Origin: Phycomyces nitens
Taxonomy: Eukaryota > Mucoromycota > Mucoromycetes > Mucorales > Phycomycetaceae
DNA: 64,000 nucleotides
Direction: 5' to 3'
Assembly (NCBI GenBank): GCA_022702545.1
Contig: JAHRBC010000005.1
Span: forward strand, 310,001 to 374,000
Below the pieces are notes generated by a model, which was not told where the DNA came from, made no database searches, and saw nothing but the letters and a program-made list of their open reading frames with translations. Position 1 is the stretch's first letter; every line of letters starts with the position of its first letter. Below are positions 9,894 to 19,908 of this stretch, one piece after another. Both the position numbers and the translations under genes were made by a program.

Positions 9894-11789
9894 TTGAGCA
9901 CGAAGACGTCCGAATTACCATCCCAAGTGACTGCCTTGCAGGATGGTATTTCCCCAGGTGGGCGTCTCCAATCATTTACAAAAGCCTGGGAGGCCTTGAC
10001 TGCCCAATCTTGGCCAAGATCTGTTGTGGGCAAGGGGTACAAGATCCAGTTCAGGTCAACGCCCGTGCCTTGGTTCTTGCCTCCAAGGAGTGTGTCAACC
10101 GAAGCCAATTTGGATCTGGAGGAGGCTGTTCAGAAGTTTCTGTCTGCCGAAGTAATAGAAGAGGCGCCATTGACAGACGACCAATTCTTATCGCCGATGT
10201 TTGTCTTGCAGGAGAAGGACAAAAAGAGACCAATCCTGGACTGCAAGAGGATAAACTCGTTTGTCCAGATACAACATTTCAAGATGGAGAGGGTCCCTGC
10301 CCTGCGGGAATTGTTGTCACCAGGCGATTTTATGACGAAAATAGACCTCAAGGACGCGTATTTGGTTGTGCCCATTCACCCAGCTTCACGCCAATACCTC
10401 AGCTTCCGCCATCGATCCAAGATCTTTCGGTTCAAGGCATTAGCCTTTGGACTTTGTGCCGCTCCATACATTTTCTCAAAATTGATGCGGTTTGCTCTGG
10501 AGCCGTTGAGGGCCAAGGGTATACAGCTTGTGTATTACCTGGACGACATTTGTTTGGTTGCCAAGTCGAAGGAATTGTCAATGAGACACACCCAGGAAAC
10601 CATAGTGCACTTAGAGTCCTTGGGATTCATAATCAATATCAAGAAGAGCGTCACCACCCCACTGCAACAACAGGAATTCTTGGGTTTCCAGTTCTCAACT
10701 CGGTCAATGACATTGTCTGTGCCCAAAGCCAAGTTTTTGAACTTGCGCGACAAGATCAAACAAACACTGAGAACCTCACCAACTTGCCGCCAACTTGCCT
10801 CCCTTATAGGGAAGTTCACAGCCATGATGCCAGCCATAGGGGAAGCATTGATCCGGATCCGTTATTTGCAAAGGGATCTTGCAAGGAGTCTACACCAGAC
10901 AGGCAAGTGGGAGAGCAGAGCGGGCATAACGAAGGAAGGGAGCAAGGAACTCCAATGGTGGTTGACCAAGGGTCACACGATCAATGGTATGCCAGTGAGG
11001 GAACCGCTCTCTACAACCCCAGCCCTAAACATTCAGGTGGATGCCTCAGACACAGGCTGGGGCGTCGCTTCCAACGTGATGAAGACATCAGGGTTTTGGA
11101 CGGAAGCAGAGAAGGGCACGTCCATAAATGCCCGAGAGTTGAAGACGGTCTTGTTCGCCCTCCAGCTCCATGCCGACGGTTGCCAGTACAAACATGTCCA
11201 TATCCAGAGCGACAATATTACAGCGATCAAATACGCGATGAGGTGGGGTGGGACAGCTTCGCCTTTGTTGCAGGAACTGGCCCTGCTGATTTGGAATCTG
11301 CGAGTGCAGAAGGGTATCAAGGTGACAATGTCACACATTGCGGGGGTGGAGAACACCACAGCAGACAGACTGAGCAGAGCCAAGAAACTGGTTCACGAGT
11401 GGGCCTTGCCACGACGCCTCTTCCAAGAGATACAGAGGAGTTTGGGGCGCATGACAATAGACGCTTTTGCCAGCCGTGAGAACACCAAGTTGAAGAGATT
11501 CTGGAGTTATCTTCCAGACCCAGCAGCAGAGGCAATCGACGCATTTCAACAGACATGGCCAAGGAAGGGAATTTTTGCACATCCCCCATGGAGATTGATC
11601 CCTCGGGTAGTGCAAAAGATGAGACAAGATTGGGCAACAATCGTGTTGGTCACACCATGGTGGCAGACTCAATTTTGGTGGCCTTTGGTCATGAAGCACG
11701 CCACTCAAGCCCCAATCCCGTTAGTCTCGCCCAGACTACAGTTCCCGTTGGCCGCCTGGAGGCTATCTCCCAATACTATGCAGAGGTAG
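9894..11789 (+). CDS. DIRS ORF2, reverse transcriptase / RNase H / methylase-like
   Basis: This is a 631-residue polyprotein. The RT part (about residues 60-300) has KKRPILDCKRIN, MTKIDLKDAY, AFGLCAAPYIF and the catalytic YLDD box in LVYYLDDICLV. The RNase H part follows, with QVDASDTGWG, INARELK and QSDNITA supplying the acidic residues. The last part has MTIDAFASRENTKL, FAHPPWRLI and VLVTPWWQ. It corresponds to the methyltransferase-like domain found at this place in DIRS elements; the catalytic motif here is HPPW rather than DPPY, so methylase activity is uncertain. The last 235 bp overlap the recombinase gene in another frame. Confidence 0.93.
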   Translation: MSTKTSELPSQVTALQDGISPGGRLQSFTKAWEALTAQSWPRSVVGKGYKIQFRSTPVPWFLPPRSVSTEANLDLEEAVQKFLSAEVIEEAPLTDDQFLSPMFVLQEKDKKRPILDCKRINSFVQIQHFKMERVPALRELLSPGDFMTKIDLKDAYLVVPIHPASRQYLSFRHRSKIFRFKALAFGLCAAPYIFSKLMRFALEPLRAKGIQLVYYLDDICLVAKSKELSMRHTQETIVHLESLGFIINIKKSVTTPLQQQEFLGFQFSTRSMTLSVPKAKFLNLRDKIKQTLRTSPTCRQLASLIGKFTAMMPAIGEALIRIRYLQRDLARSLHQTGKWESRAGITKEGSKELQWWLTKGHTINGMPVREPLSTTPALNIQVDASDTGWGVASNVMKTSGFWTEAEKGTSINARELKTVLFALQLHADGCQYKHVHIQSDNITAIKYAMRWGGTASPLLQELALLIWNLRVQKGIKVTMSHIAGVENTTADRLSRAKKLVHEWALPRRLFQEIQRSLGRMTIDAFASRENTKLKRFWSYLPDPAAEAIDAFQQTWPRKGIFAHPPWRLIPRVVQKMRQDWATIVLVTPWWQTQFWWPLVMKHATQAPIPLVSPRLQFPLAAWRLSPNTMQR

Positions 11790-12979
11790 AGAAACTCTCT
11801 GAGGAGGAGATTGAGTTCTTGACAACGGCCACCCGTTCATCCACAAACAAGGTGTATGATCTAGCTTGGCGACGATGGGCAGAGTGGGCAACAAACCAAG
11901 GAGCGGATCCGTTGGCTTATGATCCTAGACTGGTATGTCAGTTTTTGATGATGAGGCGTAATTCTGGACGGTCTCCAGCCCAGCTGAACGTGGACAGATC
12001 AGCGATTGCCAGTGTGTTCCGGATAGTACACAATGGAAAGCAACCGATTGCAGAGAACTACTTGGTAAGGACCTTTTTCCTGGCCTCAGGGAACAACGCC
12101 CCTATAAGGCAGCCGTCGCATGTACCCGCCTGGGACCCAGAGAAGGTTCTCCAGCGGATTCTGTTGTGGGGAGCAACGGAGGACTTGAACTTGACGAAGC
12201 TTCAAAGGAAGACAGCTTTGTTGTTGTGTTTAGCCACGATGTGGTGCACGAGTTCCGACATTGGCCGGTTACAATTTCAGGATGTATCAGTATCAATGGT
12301 AGGGGATGGAACGGGCACTCACCTACAAGGGTTACAATTGCTGGTAAGGAAGCCAAAGGAGGCATCACAGAAGGAGTTGTTTTTGCGGCCACTAGCAGAT
12401 CACCCAGAACTATGCCCAGTGGGGACTACAAGACTATTCTTGCAGAAGACCAAACAGAGACGCAGTGATTTGCCTCAAGATCACACCTTGTTCCTAGCAG
12501 ACATCTCGGGGTCCAGAGCAAGAAGCATCCGGCCGTCAACGATGGGTTCTTGGATAAAGAAGACGTTAAAGGAGTGTGGGGTGGATACAACGATCCACAA
12601 GGGACACTCAACCAGGTCGGCAGCAGCTACGGCAGCAAAGATGAGAGGGATTCCATCAGCAGCAATCAAGAAGCATGCGAATTGGAGTGCGAAGAGCCAG
12701 GTCTTCGAACGGTACTACTTGCGTCCTTGGGGAACCAAGGGAGGGGATATCACAGCTGCAATTCTTGGGCCAACGGAAAAGGAACCTCATTGGAAGGACG
12801 GAGTTCCTGATGGACAATCTGGATTGTCTGACACTCCGTCAGGGGTGGATAGACAATTTGGGTTGTCCGAAGGACAAAGTCCTGAGAATGAGGTGAGTTT
12901 CCCACCCACCACTCCACATACTACCTCACCATCTAGTAGGAAAGGCCGTCGAATTGCAAGACGCATTAGAAAGAGATAA
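11555..12979 (+). CDS. DIRS ORF3, tyrosine recombinase
   Basis: This is a 474-residue open frame. An N-terminal SAM-like core-binding part (STNKVYDLAWRRWAEWA) is followed by the catalytic domain. The active-site residues are visible as Arg in TSSDIGRLQ, His-x-x-Arg in KGHSTRSAAA, and the Tyr in FERYYLRPW. It carries out integration of the circular DNA intermediate. The first ATG lies inside ORF2; a later Met could be the true start. The 3' end of the coding region runs through the internal complementary region, and its stop codon TAA lies inside the right inverted repeat, so coding and cis-acting sequence overlap. Confidence 0.93.
   Translation: MAKEGNFCTSPMEIDPSGSAKDETRLGNNRVGHTMVADSILVAFGHEARHSSPNPVSLAQTTVPVGRLEAISQYYAEVEKLSEEEIEFLTTATRSSTNKVYDLAWRRWAEWATNQGADPLAYDPRLVCQFLMMRRNSGRSPAQLNVDRSAIASVFRIVHNGKQPIAENYLVRTFFLASGNNAPIRQPSHVPAWDPEKVLQRILLWGATEDLNLTKLQRKTALLLCLATMWCTSSDIGRLQFQDVSVSMVGDGTGTHLQGLQLLVRKPKEASQKELFLRPLADHPELCPVGTTRLFLQKTKQRRSDLPQDHTLFLADISGSRARSIRPSTMGSWIKKTLKECGVDTTIHKGHSTRSAAATAAKMRGIPSAAIKKHANWSAKSQVFERYYLRPWGTKGGDITAAILGPTEKEPHWKDGVPDGQSGLSDTPSGVDRQFGLSEGQSPENEVSFPPTTPHTTSPSSRKGRRIARRIRKR
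12785..12893. repeat. DIRS internal complementary region
   Basis: The left part (to about 12855) is the reverse complement of the left terminal extension from 8911. The right part is the reverse complement of the right terminal extension (about 13044-13083), with one mismatch. It would template the joining of the two ends during circle formation. It is translated as part of the recombinase C-terminus. Confidence 0.92.
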
Positions 12980-13050
12980 GGGACTAGAAGGGTAGAAAAA
13001 TTTTAACTATAAAGAATAAAAAGCGTGGCTTAGAAAGCCTAAACCTCATT
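12972..13050 (-). repeat. DIRS right inverted terminal repeat (shared core)
   Basis: These 79 bp are the perfect reverse complement of 8977-9055. The outer extension runs to about 13083 and begins with CTCAGGACTTCGTCC. Confidence 0.93.
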
Positions 13051-13083
13051 CTCAGGACTTCGTCCTTCGGACAACCCAAATTT

Positions 13084-15087
13084 TTGTCCTGTGTGAACGA
13101 AACGATAACATGACTGCTATTTTTTGAAACTGAATTTTTGTTTTTGACATTATTAGCTGCTTTATTTTATTTGATGTCAGTATAATAATATAAAGAAGTA
13201 TAGAGATGGCATTATAAAGAAAGAATTATAAAATAAAGAGGCTACTCATAGTGATGCGTCAATTATTCTTGAATATGTAGTATAGTGCAATAAAATAGAA
13301 TTATTTCCATCTGGTAGGTATTGATTGAGTTGTTGATGTTGGACGTCATCTACATTAACAACTGCAAATGCCAGTTGTAGTATATAGCCCATTGTACAAA
13401 GTGCGGGCTGCTACTTTATATCTGCTACATACAAGTCATCGTTTGCAATGTCATGCTCCTTCATGAGTTTTTTCTAAAGTAACAAAGTATTGACTAAAGT
13501 TTTAATCTCTATATTAAAAGTAGAGATGAACAGTACTAACATTACAAAAATTGAGTGGTTTTATTTATAGCAAACTACTATATTATCTTACCATTAGTAG
13601 ACTGAAGTTAAACACAATAAACTTTTTGATTTTTGATGGCAATTATATTATTCAATATGTTCTATTGGATAGAATAATAAAGTGGAGCCTTTTATATATG
13701 ATATTTGTTTGTGATTTATTTCTACTTCTTGTAACTATATTGTGAAATTAATTGTAGTAGAAATAATAAACAAATCAATTATTATCATAGTTATTCTCAT
13801 AAGAAGGAAGAGAAATATGACCAGTATGCTTGCAAGTAAATAAGTTGACTGAAAATAATGAATTGTCTTGTAGTTTTATTATTATTTAACAGCATTGTGT
13901 ATACTCTCGTTCTATATCTAGACATCTTTTTCAACCTAATAAACTATAAATTACAAAGATATGAAAATGACAGCAGATATATTCTTTTAGATTATCATTT
14001 TTATTGCCTGCATTTTATCCGGGTCAAACAGCCTTTTAATACAAAGTATTTGTTTTTCCTTTTTATTTTTTATATTCTTTTATGCCTAAATATTACCGCA
14101 AAATACTCTGGTAATTAATTCTTTTCTTTCTCTTGTAAATATATTTTTTACTCAATATATTTTATTATTCATAGGTAACTGCTTATAAATATATTATGGG
14201 GCTCTCTATTGCACTTGGCTATATATTCAAAGGTAAAATCATATTATGTTAAAGCTATTTTTTATTAACTAAATCACTCTTTTATATATAGCTGCAAATT
14301 CTATTTTTCTATCTATCTCAATATAATATTCTGGTAAACCTTGTGATATTTGTAGTAGAAATTGGGACAGTGGATACTTTGAGACTCTTTATTGTGGTTT
14401 AGAAAAAGTTAAAGTATATCCAGTTATTGATTCAAGAAGTGTGTTAACTTAGTATTTATAATTATTGTTATAATTCTTATCAGCTTGTATATTCATTATC
14501 ATAATAGCTGTGTTATCAGTTAATAGGTATTTTGGGACTTTGTCCCACAATAGATTGGGTATGGTATTTTCATATTTGGATAAGGATTTCTGGATGGTAT
14601 AGTTTGTCTTGATTTTAGATAATCCAGCTATCTGGGTTTATATATCACTTTTCTCTGATATATCATTATGCCAAATACAACAAATACATAGATATGAATC
14701 TAATTGTATTTGTTGTGGGTAGAATAAAACTTAGAAAGGGACAAAAGAATTTGTGAGAACTTGTGTAGAGTGTTTATTCAAAAGAAAAAGGTTGTTTTTC
14801 TACACAGAACTAACTACTGATATTTATATGTTTTCTGATTTATAATTCAGTATGTGCTTTGGTAAAGAAGAGCATTTATACTATTGGTAATATTTTAATA
14901 TTCCGGCCCAGATACTTGGGTAATGTTTTAGAATTATTAATTTGTTGTAGTTATAGTCTCTCAATCAAGTATTCATATAATAAACAAAATATGTAGATAG
15001 AATATGATGATACCATTAGATAAACATGTGTATATCTGTATATCCCATATTATGGTGATAACAATAATAATAATAAATAATAATCAA
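13084..15087. other. AT-rich relic DNA, no gene seen
   Basis: I see only low-complexity frames rich in Leu, Tyr and Phe. There is no domain, RNA gene or structured repeat that I can support. It is probably old transposon or pericentric-type filler. Confidence 0.55.
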
Positions 15088-15219
15088 TTATGTGTATGAT
15101 GATCTGTGTATTGGATAATCTCATAAAGGCAGATCCGTTTGACTGGAATAACTGAGGATATTATTTTATCCTTCAGTCTTACTCTCAGATTTAGCAGTGA
15201 TCAATACTCATTTACAACA
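15088..15219 (+). repeat. 132-bp direct repeat, copy 1
   Basis: It is nearly identical to 15326-15457, with about seven single-base differences and no gap. The two copies are offset by 238 bp. Confidence 0.85.
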
Positions 15220-15325
15220 GTATTGTTTCAAGAATCTGATTGGTGGTTTCTGACAGTAAAACTATATAATTCAGTAGTTTATTTTATAAGTTTTGTCTAC
15301 ATCATACCCTTAGACTTTTGTAGTG

Positions 15326-15457
15326 TTATGTGTATGATGATCTGTGTATTAGATAATCTCATAAAGACAGATCCATTTGACTGGAACAACTGAGGATATT
15401 ATTTTATCTTTCAGTCTTACTCTCAGATTCAGCAGTGATCAATACTCATTTACAACA
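15326..15457 (+). repeat. 132-bp direct repeat, copy 2
   Basis: It pairs with 15088-15219 and abuts the Ty3/gypsy integrase relic at 15450. It may be an element end that was duplicated; it shows no obvious TG...CA LTR ends. Confidence 0.85.
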
Positions 15458-16166
15458 CAAAAGTCTGCAGTAGACCTGAGGAGAATGACTGCCCATTATC
15501 AGAGTGGATCAGCCTGGGAAGACCATGTTCTGTGAAGACTTTGAAGCAGAGGGCTGCAATTACGACTGACTCATGTAGGCTTGCAATGGGGACAAGGATA
15601 ATGTATCTGGAGAACAGACACTGCACCACAAGGATATACCAGTGGTCTTGTATACTTAGAGGCAAAGGCCCAAATGCATCTACTGCACTAGTGTCAAACA
15701 GAGCCATGGTGGGATCCTGTGAGATGGTTTCAGTGTGGCCCAGTGTGTGACGAGGGGATTTTGTTTCCTGACAAATGCAACAGGCTAGGACCTTTTGTAT
15801 CACCCAAGGACTTAAGCCTTCAAACCAAAAGAGGCGTTGGAATCACTGCAGTGTTCAATGAAGTCCTAGATGTCCTGCTGTAGGGACACAGTGCAAAATG
15901 TTGAAGACCTCTTCCTTTATTGATGCTGGCAGTACTGGTTGCGACAAGTGGAGAAGGAGGGAACAAGAGTACAAGAACTCTTTTGGTGGTTTGCAAAGCA
16001 ATTGGAGGCTTTGACAAAAGCTATCTGTGGTTTGAGCAAGCAGAATTTTATCTATCCCTATGGCATTTATTGCGGGGAACTGAGAAAGGGCATCAGGTCC
16101 ACTATTGACTTTTCCTGTGTTGTATCCAACATAATCGTAGATTGAAACATTAACACAAATTACCAA
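15450..16166 (-). pseudogene. Ty3/gypsy Pol relic (RNase H end and integrase)
   Basis: Read on the minus strand, 16166-15855 gives YNTGKVNSGPDALSQFPA, the end of the RNase H domain, and then TAGHLG of the integrase zinc-binding part. A second frame, 15803-15450, gives DAFGPLPLSIQDHWYILVV, FSRYIILVPI and HGLPRLIHSDNGQSF, which is the integrase catalytic core with its Asp residues. The two parts lie in different frames, so at least one frameshift is present. It is unrelated in orientation to the Gag relic at 8317. Confidence 0.82.
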
Positions 16167-16539
16167 TATTAAAACATATTGAATAACTAACCTACTGGAA
16201 GTGCACTAAAGAGTGTACCTTTCCAAATACATTATTCATATATAAAGACACACTAACAACTAGTACTAACACACTGGTTAATAGTACTAAGTAAAATAAC
16301 AAGTCATATCTAATAGTTGGTAGAGATAACAGACATTACATGATATCATCATATCATCACTAGCACTCATCTCAATGTCTATATAAACGCACAATATGAA
16401 TAGTAATAGTCTTCATCTTATTCACAAATTCTTTCTCTCTTAATAAACAAAGTCTCACCATACTCTTGTCTGTGCTTTGTTTTCCTCTAATTTAATATGA
16501 GATCCAGGGTAGAGAAAATGACAGAATTAATGTAAAAGT

Positions 16540-16640
16540 TGGACAAGGTGGGACAAGGGAAAGGCAGACAAGGAAATGTGCTAGGTGCTTTTCACAGGAC
16601 AAGACAGGACAAGGCAGAACAGGAGACAAGAAGACCAAAG
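16540..16640 (+). repeat. Irregular GACAAG-rich cluster
   Basis: About eight copies of GACAAG, often as GGACAAGG, lie within 100 bp with irregular spacing. One strand is strongly purine-rich. Confidence 0.6.
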
Positions 16641-17576
16641 TCAAAGAGGACAGGAAGAGTAGGGTAGAAACAAAGATAATTGAGTATCGTTTATTATTTG
16701 AATTGCAAGAGGTATTTATATGATTAGTGGAGAATGTAAATTAGTATAATAAACGATATAGGATTGAGGGATATTGTAAGGGATATTGATTTCGCGATTA
16801 AAGATGATAATTAATTAAAGCTAGTAGGGAATGTCAAATGAGTTATGACAATTGCCCAGAACATGCAACGTGTCATTGATGCATGGCAAGGGGTAATTGT
16901 CTCTGGTGGTCAACATGTCTGATGCAGGGGCGGCCAACTTCTCCACCATGTAATGACTTTAGGAGGCTGAGTTGGAAAAGAGACTAGTTGTAGAAAACTA
17001 GTCGATTTGGAAGAGGTTTTTAAACTTGAGAAAGATACTTTTTATTGATAGGAAACTATGAGTATTTATACTAGAATGATGATATTTACATAACACACAA
17101 GAATGCATAACGTCAACTAAGACATATGGAGCAAGGAGAGATATTGAAACGAGAGGAAGTCAGATACAAACAATTGTTACGGGAACAGATAACTTTATTA
17201 AACTTGAAATAAAAACCACCTAAATCATAGTTAGGATAAGTATAAAAGGTGATGAAATACATACCAAAATACAGATTGGTGGTTAGGTTAAAAGAATATG
17301 GGAATTGTTCTGGGATGGGGAAAAGGGAGGGAAAATAAGATATACAAGAATAAAGAATATAGGTAATTTGATAGAAACTAAAAAAGGTACTTCATGTAAC
17401 AACGTACAGAGTCTTTATAATATGAATATTACGTGAAATTGGAACACAATGATATTGTTAGAGCTACTTGGTGATTATAAAGGTTTTAGGTGGCGCATCA
17501 CTCTTGGACACAACACTACCACATTGGAGTCTGAGTCGAAGTTAACAAGGATTGTTGAAGGTACGACCAACAATAC

Positions 17577-17612
17577 GTACGTTGACAAAGACGAAGACAA
17601 AAATGTGGTAAC
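17577..17612 (+). repeat. 36-bp inverted repeat, left arm
   Basis: It matches the reverse complement of 17876-17911 at 35 of 36 positions. The arms are separated by 263 bp of AT-rich DNA. Confidence 0.9.
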
Positions 17613-17875
17613 AACCCTCCCAACTTGGTTTTCTTGGCTGAGAAATCAGCTACCCATCTAAAAATTATTTTTTCTTTGAATTTGTTTTTTATTTCTATAT
17701 CTTATAATCAGTTTATTCTTAACCCCCCCTTATTCTTATTCTTTGTATACCAAAAAATTGAGCTGAATAAGTCTTTTGAAGGTATAAAGGGAAATGAGGA
17801 TTTAGGATACAATTTTATTTTTTGTTACTATTTTTTTATCTATAAAAGGAAAATAAAGCGCGGCTCTTGGAGCAT

Positions 17876-17911
17876 GTTACCACATTTTTGTCTTCGTCTT
17901 CGTCAACGTAC
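17876..17911 (-). repeat. 36-bp inverted repeat, right arm
   Basis: This is the partner of 17577-17612. The pair could be the ends of a short non-autonomous DNA element or a fold-back structure. Confidence 0.9.
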
Positions 17912-18335
17912 ATATTTAAAAAATGTCGTGTACAAGAGGATAAACATCATGTTCGAATAATAGCTGCTGCAACAATAGATCCATCTACTCCAAACAAGGT
18001 GATTTGTTAGACTAAAGTCTGTTGATCATTTATTCTTTAACTTGGTCTGCACGTTATTGTGAGTTTGGCTAATTTGAGGGAATGTTCTGGCATAGTAAAT
18101 TTCAAAGAAGCTGTGAAAATATTATAAACAGTGAAACTCACTCTTTTTTGATTTCATTGTGGTGAAAGTGCATAAAGGAATATAATACTCACAAAAACCC
18201 TACGTCATTTTTATTGATTGTCAGAGGGAGTACAATAAGGGAGTGTATCACGAATTCCCTGTGTAATAAAGCTGTCTATTAAAAAAATTACCAAAAAACA
18301 AATCTTGGAGAAAGATTGCCCATTTCAACATTAAA

Positions 18336-19908
18336 ATGCCACAAACAGTCAAAAAACCAAAGTATTGCCTTAGGTACGAAGATTCAACTTGTAGATTTTG
18401 TTCAAGTCTGAAAACAAAAGAGAGCAATCTTAAAATCAGTTCAATTAGATCCAATGTGAGAAAGAATCTAGAGGAATCCAATGCAAACATGAGCACCTTT
18501 TGTGAGCAAACCAATGGCGGCCTCAATGCTGCAAACAGAGTCAATAAAACAAGAAAAACAAGCAAACCAGCTAGTACTGGACTACCCACAAGGAACCGGA
18601 CTAAAGGCGCAGCTAAAAAGAAGCCCATGACCATCACCAAAAAAAAGGCTGCTACATCTATCGAAAAAAAGAACAAGTCTAAAAAAAAAGGTGTTGTAAT
18701 AACTATTCCTTCCAGAACAGAGCATTATCCTTCATCCTCTCACTCTGGAACTACCGAAATCACAAATCCTGCCATTGATCCATCTAGCTCTGCTTCCATT
18801 GCTGGTCCTCAAATGACCTCAACCCCAACCGCGCCTATACCTGTAGTCATAGAGCTGGCTGACAGCCCAACAGAAGATGCCTTTGTGTTAGAAACTGTCG
18901 ACCCTTGTTATATTAAACAGGTAAGCCAGCTTGATAAGCACAAAAGTATATTTAGGCTCTATTTTAGAAAACACTTGATCGTATATCCCGCTCAAGAGAT
19001 GAACGTATAATGGTTGTCTTGAGAGAGATGATTGACCCATTCCATGAGAAATTTTCTGGCAAGTACAATTATTAAGCTCAAATAAAGACATGTATCTCAT
19101 CCTTTCAACTTGCAGTCCTAGGAAGTGGACTCAATGTATGCGCATTTATTTTTGGGCTTAGCAAATAAAGACTGAAAACAAGGATATCTGTCTAGGTTTA
19201 TGATGTGAATATTGCTAAAAAAATGTCCTGCAACTGCTTTGATCATCGCATGCGACGTACAATGTGCAAACATATTATTATGGTCCTTCTCAAGGTTTTC
19301 AACCTCCCATCAAACTCGATTATATTTTTAGAAAAAAAAATAACTAACCAGGTAAATGCAATACCACCATCATTACTAAATAACTGACTCTATTGCAATG
19401 AAAACATACAGCAAATCAAGGCAATCTTTGAGACACGCATACCAGATGTTGACATGGTAGATCGATTTATTTAATTGCTTACTGTACATCTTTTAAAACT
19501 GTTTTATTTTTACAGGGCGAAGAAGATGTCGAGCTCCTATTAAGAACTAACAGTTCGCTTGAAACGCAAGTGCCTCGACAAAGGTATGTAGAAATACCTT
19601 TGAAGAATATTCCAATAAACCAATATACTGTAGACAATCTCTTGACGCTTCCGACTGTCCAATTTGTTTCGAGCAATTTGAAAAAGACGATATTACTGCC
19701 GTTGCCTTTTGTTGGACATGTGGAAATAATATCCATGAGGTAAGCTCCATAAGCCCAGCTTGTGTTTCTGAATAGTCCCAGTAAACCCTTGGATACATAG
19801 ATTTGCTTTGAAATGTGGAGAAGGTCGCGCCATGGCAGCGTTACTTGTGTATATTGCAGATCTGACTGGCGCAATGGCAACTTGGCATCAGCGATATCTG
19901 GAAAGTAA
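18336..19908 (+). CDS. SWIM zinc finger plus RING protein (ZSWIM2-like ubiquitin ligase)
   Basis: Eight exons: 18336-18920, 18968-19058, 19116-19135, 19196-19351, 19412-19456, 19516-19583, 19634-19739 and 19801-19908. They sum to 393 codons. The first 195 residues are a basic, Ser/Lys-rich region without a known domain. A SWIM finger follows (CNCFDHRMRRTMCKH, CxC...CxH). The C-terminus is a RING finger starting CPICFEQFEKDD and continuing CWTCGNNIHEICFEMW and CVYCRSDW, the spacing seen in animal ZSWIM2, an E3 ubiquitin ligase. The ZZ finger of ZSWIM2 is not seen. The second intron starts with GCAAGT, a GC-AG intron, which is needed to read KFSVLGSGLN; the third exon is only 20 nt. It lies at the border with the transposon-rich half. 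Confidence 0.82.

Larger units (their letters stand above)
8911..13083 (+). mobile_element. DIRS-type tyrosine-recombinase retrotransposon, apparently intact
   Basis: The element is about 4.17 kb. It has inverted terminal repeats with a perfect 79-bp shared core (8977-9055 and 12972-13050) and unequal outer extensions. An internal complementary region (12785-12893) contains the reverse complements of both outer extensions joined head to head. That is the hallmark of DIRS1-like elements, which replicate through a circular intermediate and insert with a tyrosine recombinase, making no target duplication. Three open genes follow in order: gag-like, RT/RNase H/methylase-like, and recombinase. No stop or frameshift is visible. 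Its base composition is clearly richer in GC than the flanks, which suggests a recent insertion into old transposon debris. Confidence 0.93.
16167..18335. other. Gene-free relic region with several repeats
   Basis: I see no gene. Notable content is an LTR-like stretch at about 16290-16500 with a TATA-like TCTATATAAACGC and a downstream AATAAA, a purine-rich GACAAG cluster at 16540-16640, a 12-bp inverted repeat (16685-16696 and 16747-16758), an 8-bp hairpin at 16982-17003, and a 36-bp inverted repeat pair at 17577 and 17876. Confidence 0.55.
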
